This document shows, one piece after another, positions 24,478 through 32,843 of a stretch of 64,000 nt of DNA. The notes under the pieces were generated by a model, which made no database searches, had not been told where the DNA came from, and worked only from the letters and a program-made list of their open reading frames with translations. Source of the stretch: an uncultured Acetatifactor sp. (GTDB lineage: Bacteria > Bacillota > Clostridia > Lachnospirales > Lachnospiraceae). Position numbers and translations under genes: made by a program. The stretch's first letter is position 1, and each line of letters starts with the position of its first letter. The DNA lies in contig CAJTXE010000025.1 in the NCBI GenBank assembly GCA_910580225.1, positions 1 through 64,000 of the forward strand, written 5' to 3'.

Positions 24478-24664
24478 ATATGAAAAACAGGTACGCAATA
24501 TCCTCTCACAGAATGGATGTACCTTCGTCAGACATGGGAAAGGTGACCATGATATCTGGTACAGTCCGCTGTCAGGGCGGCATGTCACTGTTGATACATA
24601 AATCAAGTCACGGCATACTGCGAATGCTGTCTTGAAGCAAAGCGGAATAAATTTCAAGTTTTGA
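24470..24664 (+). pseudogene. hicA-like toxin gene with nonsense codon
   Basis: From ATG 24470 the frame gives a HicA-like product (ILSQNGCTFVRHGKGDHDIW, then SGRHVTVDT) that ends at TAA 24599-24601 after 43 residues. Beyond that stop the same frame continues with IKSRHTANAVLKQSGINFKF to TGA 24662-24664, matching the end of HicA proteins, where a lysine codon (AAA) normally stands in place of the TAA. One A-to-T change explains it. The catalytic region is kept but the last helix is lost, so the toxin is probably dead or reduced. Confidence 0.8.
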
Positions 24665-24756
24665 AATTTCAAGTTTTTAACCAACCAAAAGGCAGCTGCC
24701 CTGCAAGACAGCCGCCTCTGCTGCATCCTAACGCAACACATGACTTTTCTTTTCAA

Positions 24757-26490
24757 TCATTCTCTCCACACCCCGGAAGCCACAAAATGCTCCGCCTGGG
24801 CCGAAGCCCTCTGAATCACCGCCTGGTCATACCCCATCAGCTCCAACAGCCTGATGGCGTTCCTGGTGGTGGCCTTCCCCTCCTTCAGCCTGTAATTGAA
24901 GAAAATATCCCCTTCCCGCACCTCTTCCTCGAAGTGATAATTGTCAAAATCCTTCTGCAGCAGTTCCGTCAGCTCAATGTCATGGGTGGCCGCAAAGCAG
25001 AGGATTCCGGAACTGCCCAGGGACTTCAGAATCTGCGTGGAAGCCGCGATGCGTTCCACCGTATTGGTTCCCCGGAGCACTTCGTCCACAAAGCAGAGAA
25101 TCCGCCCCTTCCTCTGGGCCGCCGCATCCAGTATACGTTTCAGCGCTTTTATCTCTACGATATAATAGCTCTCCCCGGAACCCATGTCATCCCGCAGAGC
25201 CATAGAGGAATACACCTGGAAAAAAGGCGCCCTGTAGCGCGCAGCAGCACAGGTGTGAACGGTCTGGGCCAGAATGGCATTCAGGGCAACCATTTTCAGG
25301 AAAGTCGACTTGCCGGAAGCGTTGGAGCCGGTGAGCAGCACGCCCCTCCCTGCCGCAATCCCGTTCTTCACCGGGTTGTTCAGCAGGGGATGATATCCCG
25401 CTTCCAACACTATCTCTTCCTCCCCGGTAAATTCCGGCACACACCATTCTCTACCGGCTTCCCTTAACTCCCCATTCCCCTCTCCGTCCTCTGCCCCGGA
25501 TGCCTCCAGGGAGATCCGGAAAATACCTACGGCAATGGCTGTCTCCACATATCCCATCACCTGAATCAGCGTATCCACATCCTCCTGATGCCCTCGCAGC
25601 ACCTTCAGCATACCGTTAAACTTGATCAGATCCACATGGAAAACCATACGGACATAGTCCATGAAAATAGCCAGAATATCCCCGGAGGCATTTCCACGGT
25701 AGGGCGACATAACCCAGCCGGAATTGCGTTTCATTCCCTGAAGTCCCGCCCTGGCCTTCCGGATCCGCTCCCACTCCCGACTGCACACAGGCGCATGAAC
25801 TTTTTCCAGGTCCCCGCAGCTTTGCATCAGGCGCATAATATAGGAAAAACTGGTGATATAGGGATCGATCTCCCCTTTTTCCTTAAAATACGACACGATA
25901 TTGTAAATAACCAAAACCGCTATTCCCAGGATTGCAGTGGAAAAATTCACCCACAGCAAACCGATCAGGGGCAAAAACAAAACATCGCAGAGAATATGCT
26001 TTCTGCTTGACCGCTCACCCAGAAGGTCCAGATTGTCAAGGTAATCATAGAGGGAATACTTTCCCGTGTAACCCAGTTTCCTGGCTGCAAGCTGCACCTT
26101 CACCCGCTGATCCGGATGCTCCATGAAGAAACATATGGTCTCCTCCAGATGCGCCAGTTCCTCCCCGCTCTGCCGCAGCGTCCGCAGTGTATAATATAAA
26201 TACTCCTCCCCGGAAGCGGAAAGGGTATAATTCATTCGTTTGAAAATTTCATCCATCCCCAGGTCATTCCAGGTGATATCGTCCAGCTGTCCTCCCGTCT
26301 CATGTCTGCGGAAATAGCTGTCCATCCTGGCAAACCGTTCCAGGGCATACTCTTTTTCGTTTAAACTGCAGAAATCTTCCCGCAGCCTGGCGATAAACCT
26401 CTGCTCTTCCTTTCGGGACCTTACGGCCTCCATCCCAAAAATCACCGCCACAAAAGCCAACATGGCAGCCATGAAAACCAGGTATTCCAT
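24757..26490 (-). CDS. MutS-like ATPase with N-terminal membrane segments
   Basis: MutS-family ATPase domain at the C-terminus: Walker A TGSNASGKST (about residue 392), then DDMGSGESYY, Walker B CFVDEVLRGTNTVER, and the ATHDIELTELL sensor. The front lacks the mismatch-recognition domain. Instead there are a hydrophobic N-terminus (residues 1-20) and a pair of helices near 170-205. It therefore belongs to the membrane-linked MutS-related group (MSH-like, 577 aa) common in Firmicutes, whose role is unknown and which should not be called mismatch repair. It has a 363-base leader region (26491-26853) with no other gene. Confidence 0.85.
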   Translation of the reverse strand: MEYLVFMAAMLAFVAVIFGMEAVRSRKEEQRFIARLREDFCSLNEKEYALERFARMDSYFRRHETGGQLDDITWNDLGMDEIFKRMNYTLSASGEEYLYYTLRTLRQSGEELAHLEETICFFMEHPDQRVKVQLAARKLGYTGKYSLYDYLDNLDLLGERSSRKHILCDVLFLPLIGLLWVNFSTAILGIAVLVIYNIVSYFKEKGEIDPYITSFSYIMRLMQSCGDLEKVHAPVCSREWERIRKARAGLQGMKRNSGWVMSPYRGNASGDILAIFMDYVRMVFHVDLIKFNGMLKVLRGHQEDVDTLIQVMGYVETAIAVGIFRISLEASGAEDGEGNGELREAGREWCVPEFTGEEEIVLEAGYHPLLNNPVKNGIAAGRGVLLTGSNASGKSTFLKMVALNAILAQTVHTCAAARYRAPFFQVYSSMALRDDMGSGESYYIVEIKALKRILDAAAQRKGRILCFVDEVLRGTNTVERIAASTQILKSLGSSGILCFAATHDIELTELLQKDFDNYHFEEEVREGDIFFNYRLKEGKATTRNAIRLLELMGYDQAVIQRASAQAEHFVASGVWRE

Positions 26491-26818
26491 ATACCCCTAT
26501 CCTCCCGTTTCTTCCATTTCTTCCATATAAAATATACTATAAAATATATCGAACTAAAGATACCGTTCAGACCGTACGCTGAACCATTCCCATCCCCGCT
26601 GCTGCCCCGTCACGCCAATGCGACGGCGGCCCGTGGTCTGCCTTTGTTCTCTTAAAAGTAAATTTTCTCCTTATTTCACCATACAGCAGAATTCACTTGA
26701 TATTACGGCCTGCATAGTGTTACAGTCTGCATGACTGCCTGCTCCACTGATCAAGATTACTTACTTTATCCACCGGCAGGCGGTGTCCGGCTTTTCCGGC
26801 TTCACCCCGTCAAAAGAG

Positions 26819-26846
26819 AAGGACCGGCAAAAGCGCGCCGGCCCTT
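26819..26846 (-). terminator. Terminator after the purine permease
   Basis: aaggaccggc (26819-26828) pairs with gccggccctt (26837-26846) with one mismatch; on the minus strand it follows the permease stop by about 8 bases and is followed by TCTCTTTT. It ends the nucleoside-salvage operon. The rest of the 363-base gap to 26491 is AT-rich promoter-like sequence with no gene. Confidence 0.7.
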
Positions 26847-26853
26847 TTCCCGC

Positions 26854-28221
26854 CTACAGGAAAATATACTTGAGAATAAACAGCACCGTCAGCACATACA
26901 TCAGGATGCTCACTTTGCCCTTGGCCTTTCCTGTGCACAGATGCAGAATCGTCCAGGAAATCACGCCCATGGCGATACCCTCGGAAATACTGTACATCAG
27001 CGGCATGGAAAGAATGCACAGAAATGCGGGAATGGCTTCCACCATATTCTCCCAGTTAATCTTGGCAACGGAGGCGATCATATAAAATCCCACAATGATC
27101 AGGGCCGGAGCCGTTGCAAAGGAAGGAATGGTGAGAAACAGGGGAGAGAAAATCACGGACAGCAGGAACAGCAGTCCCGTAGTCACTGCGGTCAGTCCGG
27201 TTCTTCCGCCTTCCGTAACGCCGGACGCGCTCTCCACAAAAGTGGTGGTGGTAGAAGTACCCAATACCGCTCCGGCACTGGTGGCAATGGCATCCGCCAG
27301 AAGTGCGCCCTTGATCCTGGGCAGTTTGCCGTCCTTATCCAACATATTGGCCTTGGAGGACACACCGATCAGCGTGCCAAGGGTATCGAAAATATCTACA
27401 AATAGAAACGCAAAAATGACCACGATGAATTCCGTCACATTTTTCAGCGCCCCGAAATCCGCCTTGAATACCTGCCCGAAGGTTTTTCCCAGAGAAGAAA
27501 AATCAAAGGAGACAAATGCCGTCGGGATTACGGAATACATGCCCAGTTCCGGATTGGGCTGATACAGCCCCGCAAGTTCGCAGACAATGCCCAGAACCCA
27601 GGTCAGCAGGATACCGAAGAGAATGCCTCCCTTCACCTTCTTCACCAAAAGGAATCCGGTGATCAGCACGCCCACAAGCGCCAGAAGCGCACCCATGCCC
27701 ACGGAACTGAAATCCGCCTTGAAGTTCTGGTAGCTCACCAGTGTGGAATCATTGTTTACCACAATCTTTGCATTCTGCAGGCCGATAAAGGCAATGAACA
27801 GACCGATGCCTGCGCTCACCGCGGATTTCAGCGTCATGGGGATGGCATTAAAGATGGCCTCCCTGACATTGGTCACCGACAGCACAATGAAGATCAGACC
27901 TTCCGCAAATACAGCCAACAGGGCAATCTGCCAGGAATACCCGTAAGTGATGACCACCGTATAGGCGAAATAGGCGTTGAGACCCATTCCGGGAGCCAGC
28001 GCAAAGGGGTAATTGGCAAGCAGCGCCATCAATACGGTGCCCAAAAAAGATGCCAGTGCCGTTGCCAGCAGCACTGCATTCGCATCCATTCCCGAAGCGG
28101 AAAGGATACTGGGATTCACGGCAAGAATATACGCCATGGTCATAAAGGTAGTGATACCCGCCATAACCTCTGTCTTCACATTCGTGCCGTTTTCCTTCAG
28201 TTTGAAAAACTTCTCCAACAT
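26854..28221 (-). CDS. NCS2-family (AzgA/PbuG-type) purine permease
   Basis: Proton-linked nucleobase transporter with about 12-13 membrane helices. The AzgA-like signatures are present: TEVMAGITTFMTMAYILAVNP near the N-terminus, ALAPGMGLNAYFAY, and FVDIFDTLGTLIGVS, TSTTTTFVESASGV in the second half. Those features favour adenine, guanine or hypoxanthine over uracil or xanthine. Start is ATG 28221 (MLEKFF), with AGGAGGG six bases upstream. It is the last gene of a run with PNP, cytidine deaminase and an amidohydrolase, so it probably imports the bases they handle. Confidence 0.92.
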   Translation of the reverse strand: MLEKFFKLKENGTNVKTEVMAGITTFMTMAYILAVNPSILSASGMDANAVLLATALASFLGTVLMALLANYPFALAPGMGLNAYFAYTVVITYGYSWQIALLAVFAEGLIFIVLSVTNVREAIFNAIPMTLKSAVSAGIGLFIAFIGLQNAKIVVNNDSTLVSYQNFKADFSSVGMGALLALVGVLITGFLLVKKVKGGILFGILLTWVLGIVCELAGLYQPNPELGMYSVIPTAFVSFDFSSLGKTFGQVFKADFGALKNVTEFIVVIFAFLFVDIFDTLGTLIGVSSKANMLDKDGKLPRIKGALLADAIATSAGAVLGTSTTTTFVESASGVTEGGRTGLTAVTTGLLFLLSVIFSPLFLTIPSFATAPALIIVGFYMIASVAKINWENMVEAIPAFLCILSMPLMYSISEGIAMGVISWTILHLCTGKAKGKVSILMYVLTVLFILKYIFL

Positions 28222-28309
28222 GTTTTTCCCTCCTGTGTAGTTTGATATAACAATCAGCAACATATCATAAAACGCATATCCCACACCCGGACCCTGCCGG
28301 AAAAGCCTG

Positions 28310-29614
28310 CTACGTGTGTAATATACGGTTTACAATCCTCTCACACCTGGCGTAAATATCCTCCCGGCTTTCCCCTACATGAAATTCACCGTCAAGGTAC
28401 AGAATCCTGCCGTTTACCATGGTCATGCGGATATTGGACTTGCTCCCGCTGTACACCAGATTCTTGGGTATATTGTGAATGGGCTGCATATTGGGCTGAT
28501 GCAGGTCAACCAGAATCAGATCTGCCAGCTTTCCCGCTGCCAGCCGGTCCGCCTCCTCAAGCCCCATGGCGCCTGCGCCTCCCGCCGTGGCCATGCGCAG
28601 CACCTCCGCCGCATCCAGACTGGCCGCATCGCCCTCCCTGATCTTGCTCAAGCCAGATACCAGGAACATTTCCCGGAACATATCCAGACAGTTATTACTG
28701 GCAGGCCCGTCCGTGCCCACAGCCACGGGAATGCCCCTGTCCACATACGCCGCAATGGGCGCGATTCCACTGGCCAGTTTTACATTGGAGGCCGGATTTG
28801 TCACCACATACAATCCGCGCCGTTCGAAGACATCCATGTCTTCTTCCGTCATGTGGACACAATGGTAACCGCCCCCGCCGTATTCGAACATCCCAAGGCT
28901 GTCCAGAAACACCGCAGGCGTCATCCCATAACGCAGCCTGCATCCCTCCACCTCCGCCTTCGTCTCCGCCAGATGGGTAAATACCGGCTGCCTGTATTTA
29001 CTGGCAAGGCCCGCCACCCCCTTCAGCAGCTGGGCAGAACAGGTGTATTCCGAGTGAAAACCAAACCTGTAGCTGATCAGCGGATTCCCGTCATTCCATT
29101 TCAGATATTCCTGCTCCTGCTGCTCCAGGGAGGAGGTAAAATCGTTCAGGCCGCTTGTGAGCACACACCGCATCCCCATATCCACACAGGCCCTGGCTGT
29201 GGCCTCCGGCTGCAGATACATGTCAAATATGGCGGTAATCCCTGATGTAAGATACTCCAGAACCGCCAGTCTCACCAGATGATACATATCCTCCCCGGAC
29301 AGCCTGGCTTCCATGGGAAACACCTTCTCCTGAAGCCACTGCTGCAGCGGCACATCGTCTGCATAGGAACGCAGAAACGTCATTGCCGAATGGGTGTGGG
29401 CATTTTTAAAACCCGGCATCAGCAGATCGCCCCTGCAGTCCAGTTCCAGATCCCAGGGAATCTCCGATATCCCGGGAATCTCCGAGGCCCTTTCCCCCAC
29501 ATCCGGCCTGTCCTCCGTCACATACACAATCCTCTCGTCCCTCACCCACACTTCTCCCCAAAACACGCCCTCTTCCCCTGTCAGAATACGGGCATTGTAC
29601 AGTCTGGTCCTCAC
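28310..29614 (-). CDS. Amidohydrolase, MTA/SAH-deaminase-like
   Basis: Metal-dependent amidohydrolase of the deaminase subgroup. Metal ligands: HTHSAM near residue 73, HSEYT near 190, THLAE and, in the last third, GTDGPASNN. The segment MPGFKNAHTHSAM and the WLQEKVFPMEA region are typical of 5-methylthioadenosine/S-adenosylhomocysteine deaminases and SsnA/guanine-deaminase relatives; exact substrate is not decidable by eye. The start is GTG 29614, overlapping the cdd stop (GTGA). Location between cdd and a purine permease supports a nucleoside or base substrate. Confidence 0.88.
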   Translation of the reverse strand: MRTRLYNARILTGEEGVFWGEVWVRDERIVYVTEDRPDVGERASEIPGISEIPWDLELDCRGDLLMPGFKNAHTHSAMTFLRSYADDVPLQQWLQEKVFPMEARLSGEDMYHLVRLAVLEYLTSGITAIFDMYLQPEATARACVDMGMRCVLTSGLNDFTSSLEQQEQEYLKWNDGNPLISYRFGFHSEYTCSAQLLKGVAGLASKYRQPVFTHLAETKAEVEGCRLRYGMTPAVFLDSLGMFEYGGGGYHCVHMTEEDMDVFERRGLYVVTNPASNVKLASGIAPIAAYVDRGIPVAVGTDGPASNNCLDMFREMFLVSGLSKIREGDAASLDAAEVLRMATAGGAGAMGLEEADRLAAGKLADLILVDLHQPNMQPIHNIPKNLVYSGSKSNIRMTMVNGRILYLDGEFHVGESREDIYARCERIVNRILHT

Positions 29615-30054
29615 CTGATCGACTCACCTCCAAATCCGAAAGGAAGCAGCTCCTGAAATTCATATGCCTTATAATCGGAAACGCTCCTCGCCACCAATAC
29701 CCGGAATCCCTTCCCGGCAAACTCCTGCATCACCTGCCTGCAGATACCGCAGGGATAAGCGTACTCCTCCGGCGCGCAGCCCTCCATGCCCCCTGCGACG
29801 GCAATGGCGCTGAATTTACGCCTGCCCTGGCTCACCGCCCTGAAGATGGCAGTCCGCTCCGCGCAGTTGGCGGCGCCGTAGGAGGCATTCTCGATATTGC
29901 CCCCCTGGAAAATCTCCCCCTCTTCCGTCAGCAGCGCAGCCCCCACCGCATAATGGGAATAAGGGACATACGCCATGGCCCTTGCCTCCAAGGCAGCCTT
30001 CACCAGTTCCTCATCCCGGGGATGCCCGGCCCTTTTCTTCTCTTCTCCGCCCAT
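29611..30054 (-). CDS. cdd: Cytidine deaminase
   Basis: Homotetrameric-type cytidine deaminase. Zinc motif CAERTA (with catalytic Glu) and PCGICRQ are both present, along with VPYSHYAVGAAL and NIENASYGAANCAE. Start is ATG 30054, with AGAGGTG five bases upstream; the GTG at 30078 is less likely. The 147-aa product is slightly longer than usual. Its stop overlaps the next gene start by four bases. It converts cytidine/deoxycytidine to uridine/deoxyuridine in nucleoside salvage. Confidence 0.94.
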   Translation of the reverse strand: MGGEEKKRAGHPRDEELVKAALEARAMAYVPYSHYAVGAALLTEEGEIFQGGNIENASYGAANCAERTAIFRAVSQGRRKFSAIAVAGGMEGCAPEEYAYPCGICRQVMQEFAGKGFRVLVARSVSDYKAYEFQELLPFGFGGESIR

Positions 30055-30158
30055 ATTTTCACCTCTGTCCGGACTCACCCGGCTTCCTTCCCCTGCATTT
30101 CCGAAAACCCCAGTCCCTTCCTGATTCCGAAGGAAACGGTTCCGCCCTGTCCGGCCTG

Positions 30159-30983
30159 CTATGCCAGTTCCTTCACCACTTCCGTCACCAGTTTTTTGAA
30201 CTGGGGCGCCGCCAGGTCAGCCGCCTCCTGGACTTCCTTATGGCTTAGGGGATTTGCCGTCATTCCGGCCGCCAGATTGCTGATACATGAAATACCGCAT
30301 ATCTTCATGCCCATGTGATTGGCCGCAATAGCCTCCGCCACCGTGCTCATTCCCACCGCGTCACAGCCCAACATCCGGAGCATGCGGATATCCGCCGGGG
30401 ATTCATAAGAAGGCCCGGTCAGCTGCACATAGACCCCTTCCTGAAGGAAAATCCGGTTTTCCCTGGCCTTTCTCCGAATCAGCTTCTGCAGATCCCTGTC
30501 ATAGACCTCACTCATATCAGGAAACCGGGTTCCCAGTTGGTCTATATTGGGTCCGATAAGCGGATTGGGGGCAAATGCCGCGATATGATCCTTGATCATC
30601 ATCAGATCCCCTGCCTGGAAAGAGGTATTCACGCCTCCCGCCGCATTGGTGAGAAACAGCGTCTCCGCCCCCATAAGCTTCAGCAGCCGGATGGGAAGCA
30701 CCACATCGCTGATGGGATATCCCTCATAATAATGCACCCTGCCCTTCATACAGGCCACGGGCACGTCTCCCACATAGCCGAAAATAAACTTTCCCGCATG
30801 TCCCGGCACAGTGGAAACGGGAAACTGCTCTATGTCCCCATAGGGCAGCTCATGCTCCACCCCAACCGTCTCCGCGAAATCCCCCAGGCCGGACCCCAGT
30901 ACCAACGCCACCCTGGGCACAAACTCCGTCTTCCGTCTGACATTTTCATAACACCTTAACAGTTTTTCGTACACCTCGCCCAT
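30159..30983 (-). CDS. punA: Purine-nucleoside phosphorylase I
   Basis: Phosphorolysis of inosine/guanosine to base and ribose-1-phosphate. Motifs: VALVLGSGLGDFAE (phosphate loop), FLTNAAGGVN, and VGMSTVAEAIAANHMG toward the end. Length 274 aa is the normal trimeric-type size. Start ATG 30983 follows GGAGAGAG closely; longer readings add a low-quality N-terminus. Gene order PNP, cdd, amidohydrolase, permease forms a nucleoside-salvage operon. No purine riboswitch was seen upstream. Confidence 0.94.
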   Translation of the reverse strand: MGEVYEKLLRCYENVRRKTEFVPRVALVLGSGLGDFAETVGVEHELPYGDIEQFPVSTVPGHAGKFIFGYVGDVPVACMKGRVHYYEGYPISDVVLPIRLLKLMGAETLFLTNAAGGVNTSFQAGDLMMIKDHIAAFAPNPLIGPNIDQLGTRFPDMSEVYDRDLQKLIRRKARENRIFLQEGVYVQLTGPSYESPADIRMLRMLGCDAVGMSTVAEAIAANHMGMKICGISCISNLAAGMTANPLSHKEVQEAADLAAPQFKKLVTEVVKELA

Positions 30984-31012
30984 CTCTCTCCGTCCTTTCC
31001 CCGAGTCAGACC

Positions 31013-32569
31013 CTACTCGGCACTCATCTTTACAATAACCATGCCGTCCACTGCCCGGACACTGCCCTCCGCCGGCCAGGACGGCATCTCCGCGCTGCGC
31101 GCCAGGGCGTCTCCCATCCATTCCTCCGGGATCTGGATATAATCCGCGCCCAGTGTGTGCAGAAACCCCAGAATCCGCCTGGTACTCCAGTAAAATTCCG
31201 GCTCCACCCTTCTGTCATGCTCAAAAAAAGAAATTCCGATAATTTCCCCCTTGACACAGGCATGGTTTCCCGTAAATTCCCGGCTGCCCACAAAGAACAC
31301 CGGCAGCTCCGCCTCTTCCCCTGCGGTCTCCGCCTCGATTTGTGAGATCACCGCCCTGCCCAAAGCGGCATCCTGCTCATAACGGCATCTGTCCGTATAA
31401 TACAGCTTCCATGTCACCTTCGCCTGCTCCATACCGCATACCAGGGAAACCGCCCCAATACAGAGCAATGCCGCACGGAATATGCCTTCCCTCCGGACAC
31501 GGCCCTTCTGCAAAAGGACAAGCTTTATCCCAAGCCAGCCCAGGAAGCCTGTCAGCGCCGGAAGCGCCAGTTGGGAACGCATGGCCGGCGTCCCCCCCAG
31601 AAGCACGGACATGAGAAAAGGCGTGGTCAGCAGCGCCCCGTAAAAAAACAGGACCACACCCCCGTTTTTTCTCCCTTTCCTTCCGGACCCCTTCAGGAAC
31701 CACAGCAGCAGCCCCAAATCCGCCGCAGCCAACAGCCCAAGCCCCCAATGATAAAAAACGGAATCATACCCGGTAAAAGCCTTCACCACATGGCCTGCAA
31801 TACCGTGCAGACAGTCCTTCACCGAAGCATGCCCCCAGAAAATCTGATTCTCCAGATAGCTTGAGGAACCGAAAAAAAGCCTGGTAATCAAAGTATTCAG
31901 CAGAAATGCCGCCAGAAAAAGACCGCAGTGAAGAGCCACCCGCCTGACATAGGCGCCTGTTCTCACCTCCGCTCCCTCCGAAGCCTCCCGCAGCGCCTGC
32001 AGCAGCAGCATTGCAACGATTCCGAAAATATACATGACTACAAACGATTGATAAACAGAAAAAACCAACAGTAAGATACCCACACTTCCCAGGGCATACC
32101 TCCATGCATGCCTGTCCACCCATTGGAAGGACAGATACAGGGCTGCCGCTGTGAGAACCATGGCAAGACAGATTTCCATGCTCTGCAGCGAAAAATAAAA
32201 CTGCTCTGCCATGGCCGGATGGGAGATCCAGAGCAGGCTGCCGCAGCCCCATGCCAGTCCCTCCTCCGCCTTCCCGCCTGTCCGGTCCCACAGCCACAGA
32301 AATGCCGCCACCGCAGCCCCGAACAGAAGCAGCGTCATACTCCCGGCAAAATAAGGATTAAAATGAGCGTTGCCCAACACATATTTTAAAAACACAAGCC
32401 CCTGCCGCCCCGTATGCAGCCATCCGCCGTAAAAATCGTCCTGCAGATGCAGCAGGTCCTCCGTGTCAATACCGATTATACCTGCATTCAGCTTCGCTCC
32501 GTGTACCAAAAAGGCAAGCAGGCCGGTGACAAAAAGACAGCTGCGGTATTTTTTCAGATTTTCTTTCAC
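31013..32569 (-). CDS. Membrane glucosyltransferase-domain protein (GtrII-like)
   Basis: A 518-aa protein with about ten membrane helices and a soluble C-terminal domain (from about residue 395). The N-terminal GIIGIDTEDLLHLQDDFYGG and GRQGLVFLKYV pattern matches the glucosyltransferase-II family (PF14264), which adds glucose to surface glycans using lipid-linked donors. The catalytic acidic pair sits in that segment. GTG start, with GAAGG upstream. It ends 29 bases before the PNP gene, so it may be the first gene of that transcript although functionally unrelated. Confidence 0.83.
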   Translation of the reverse strand: MKENLKKYRSCLFVTGLLAFLVHGAKLNAGIIGIDTEDLLHLQDDFYGGWLHTGRQGLVFLKYVLGNAHFNPYFAGSMTLLLFGAAVAAFLWLWDRTGGKAEEGLAWGCGSLLWISHPAMAEQFYFSLQSMEICLAMVLTAAALYLSFQWVDRHAWRYALGSVGILLLVFSVYQSFVVMYIFGIVAMLLLQALREASEGAEVRTGAYVRRVALHCGLFLAAFLLNTLITRLFFGSSSYLENQIFWGHASVKDCLHGIAGHVVKAFTGYDSVFYHWGLGLLAAADLGLLLWFLKGSGRKGRKNGGVVLFFYGALLTTPFLMSVLLGGTPAMRSQLALPALTGFLGWLGIKLVLLQKGRVRREGIFRAALLCIGAVSLVCGMEQAKVTWKLYYTDRCRYEQDAALGRAVISQIEAETAGEEAELPVFFVGSREFTGNHACVKGEIIGISFFEHDRRVEPEFYWSTRRILGFLHTLGADYIQIPEEWMGDALARSAEMPSWPAEGSVRAVDGMVIVKMSAE

Positions 32570-32596
32570 ACTTGCCTTCCCTTCTTACCCTTCCTT

Positions 32597-32667
32597 CTAT
32601 CAAAGATAAAAACTATCAAAGACAAAAAGCTATCAAAGATAAAAAACTATCAAAGATAAAAAAACAA
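32597..32667. repeat. Four-copy ~17-bp tandem repeat (ctatcaaagataaaaa)
   Basis: Copies begin at 32597, 32613, 32630 and 32647 (periods 16, 17, 17), with single-base differences, running into an A-rich tail. It lies in the divergent promoter region between the glucosyltransferase (minus) and the 32844 membrane protein (plus). The remaining bases of the gap (32668-32843) are AT-rich with no gene. Confidence 0.75.
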
Positions 32668-32843
32668 TAAATATAAAAAAAGAATAAACACATTATACAA
32701 AAATATAACGGAAAAAGCAATTCAATTATAATATTTTTCCAATATTGTCTTTTCTTCCAACACGGAATATGATACTATGGACTCGTTCTAACAAAGCCGA
32801 AGACTACAATGGTTAATAAATCAGAAATATGCAGGTAAAGGAA

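Noticed and set aside
24757..26490. Annotation as mutS2/mismatch repair
   Set aside because: No clamp, connector or Smr regions are visible; only the ATPase core matches.
28222..31012. Purine riboswitch in the salvage operon
   Set aside because: Gaps are only 25-100 bases and no aptamer pairing pattern was seen.
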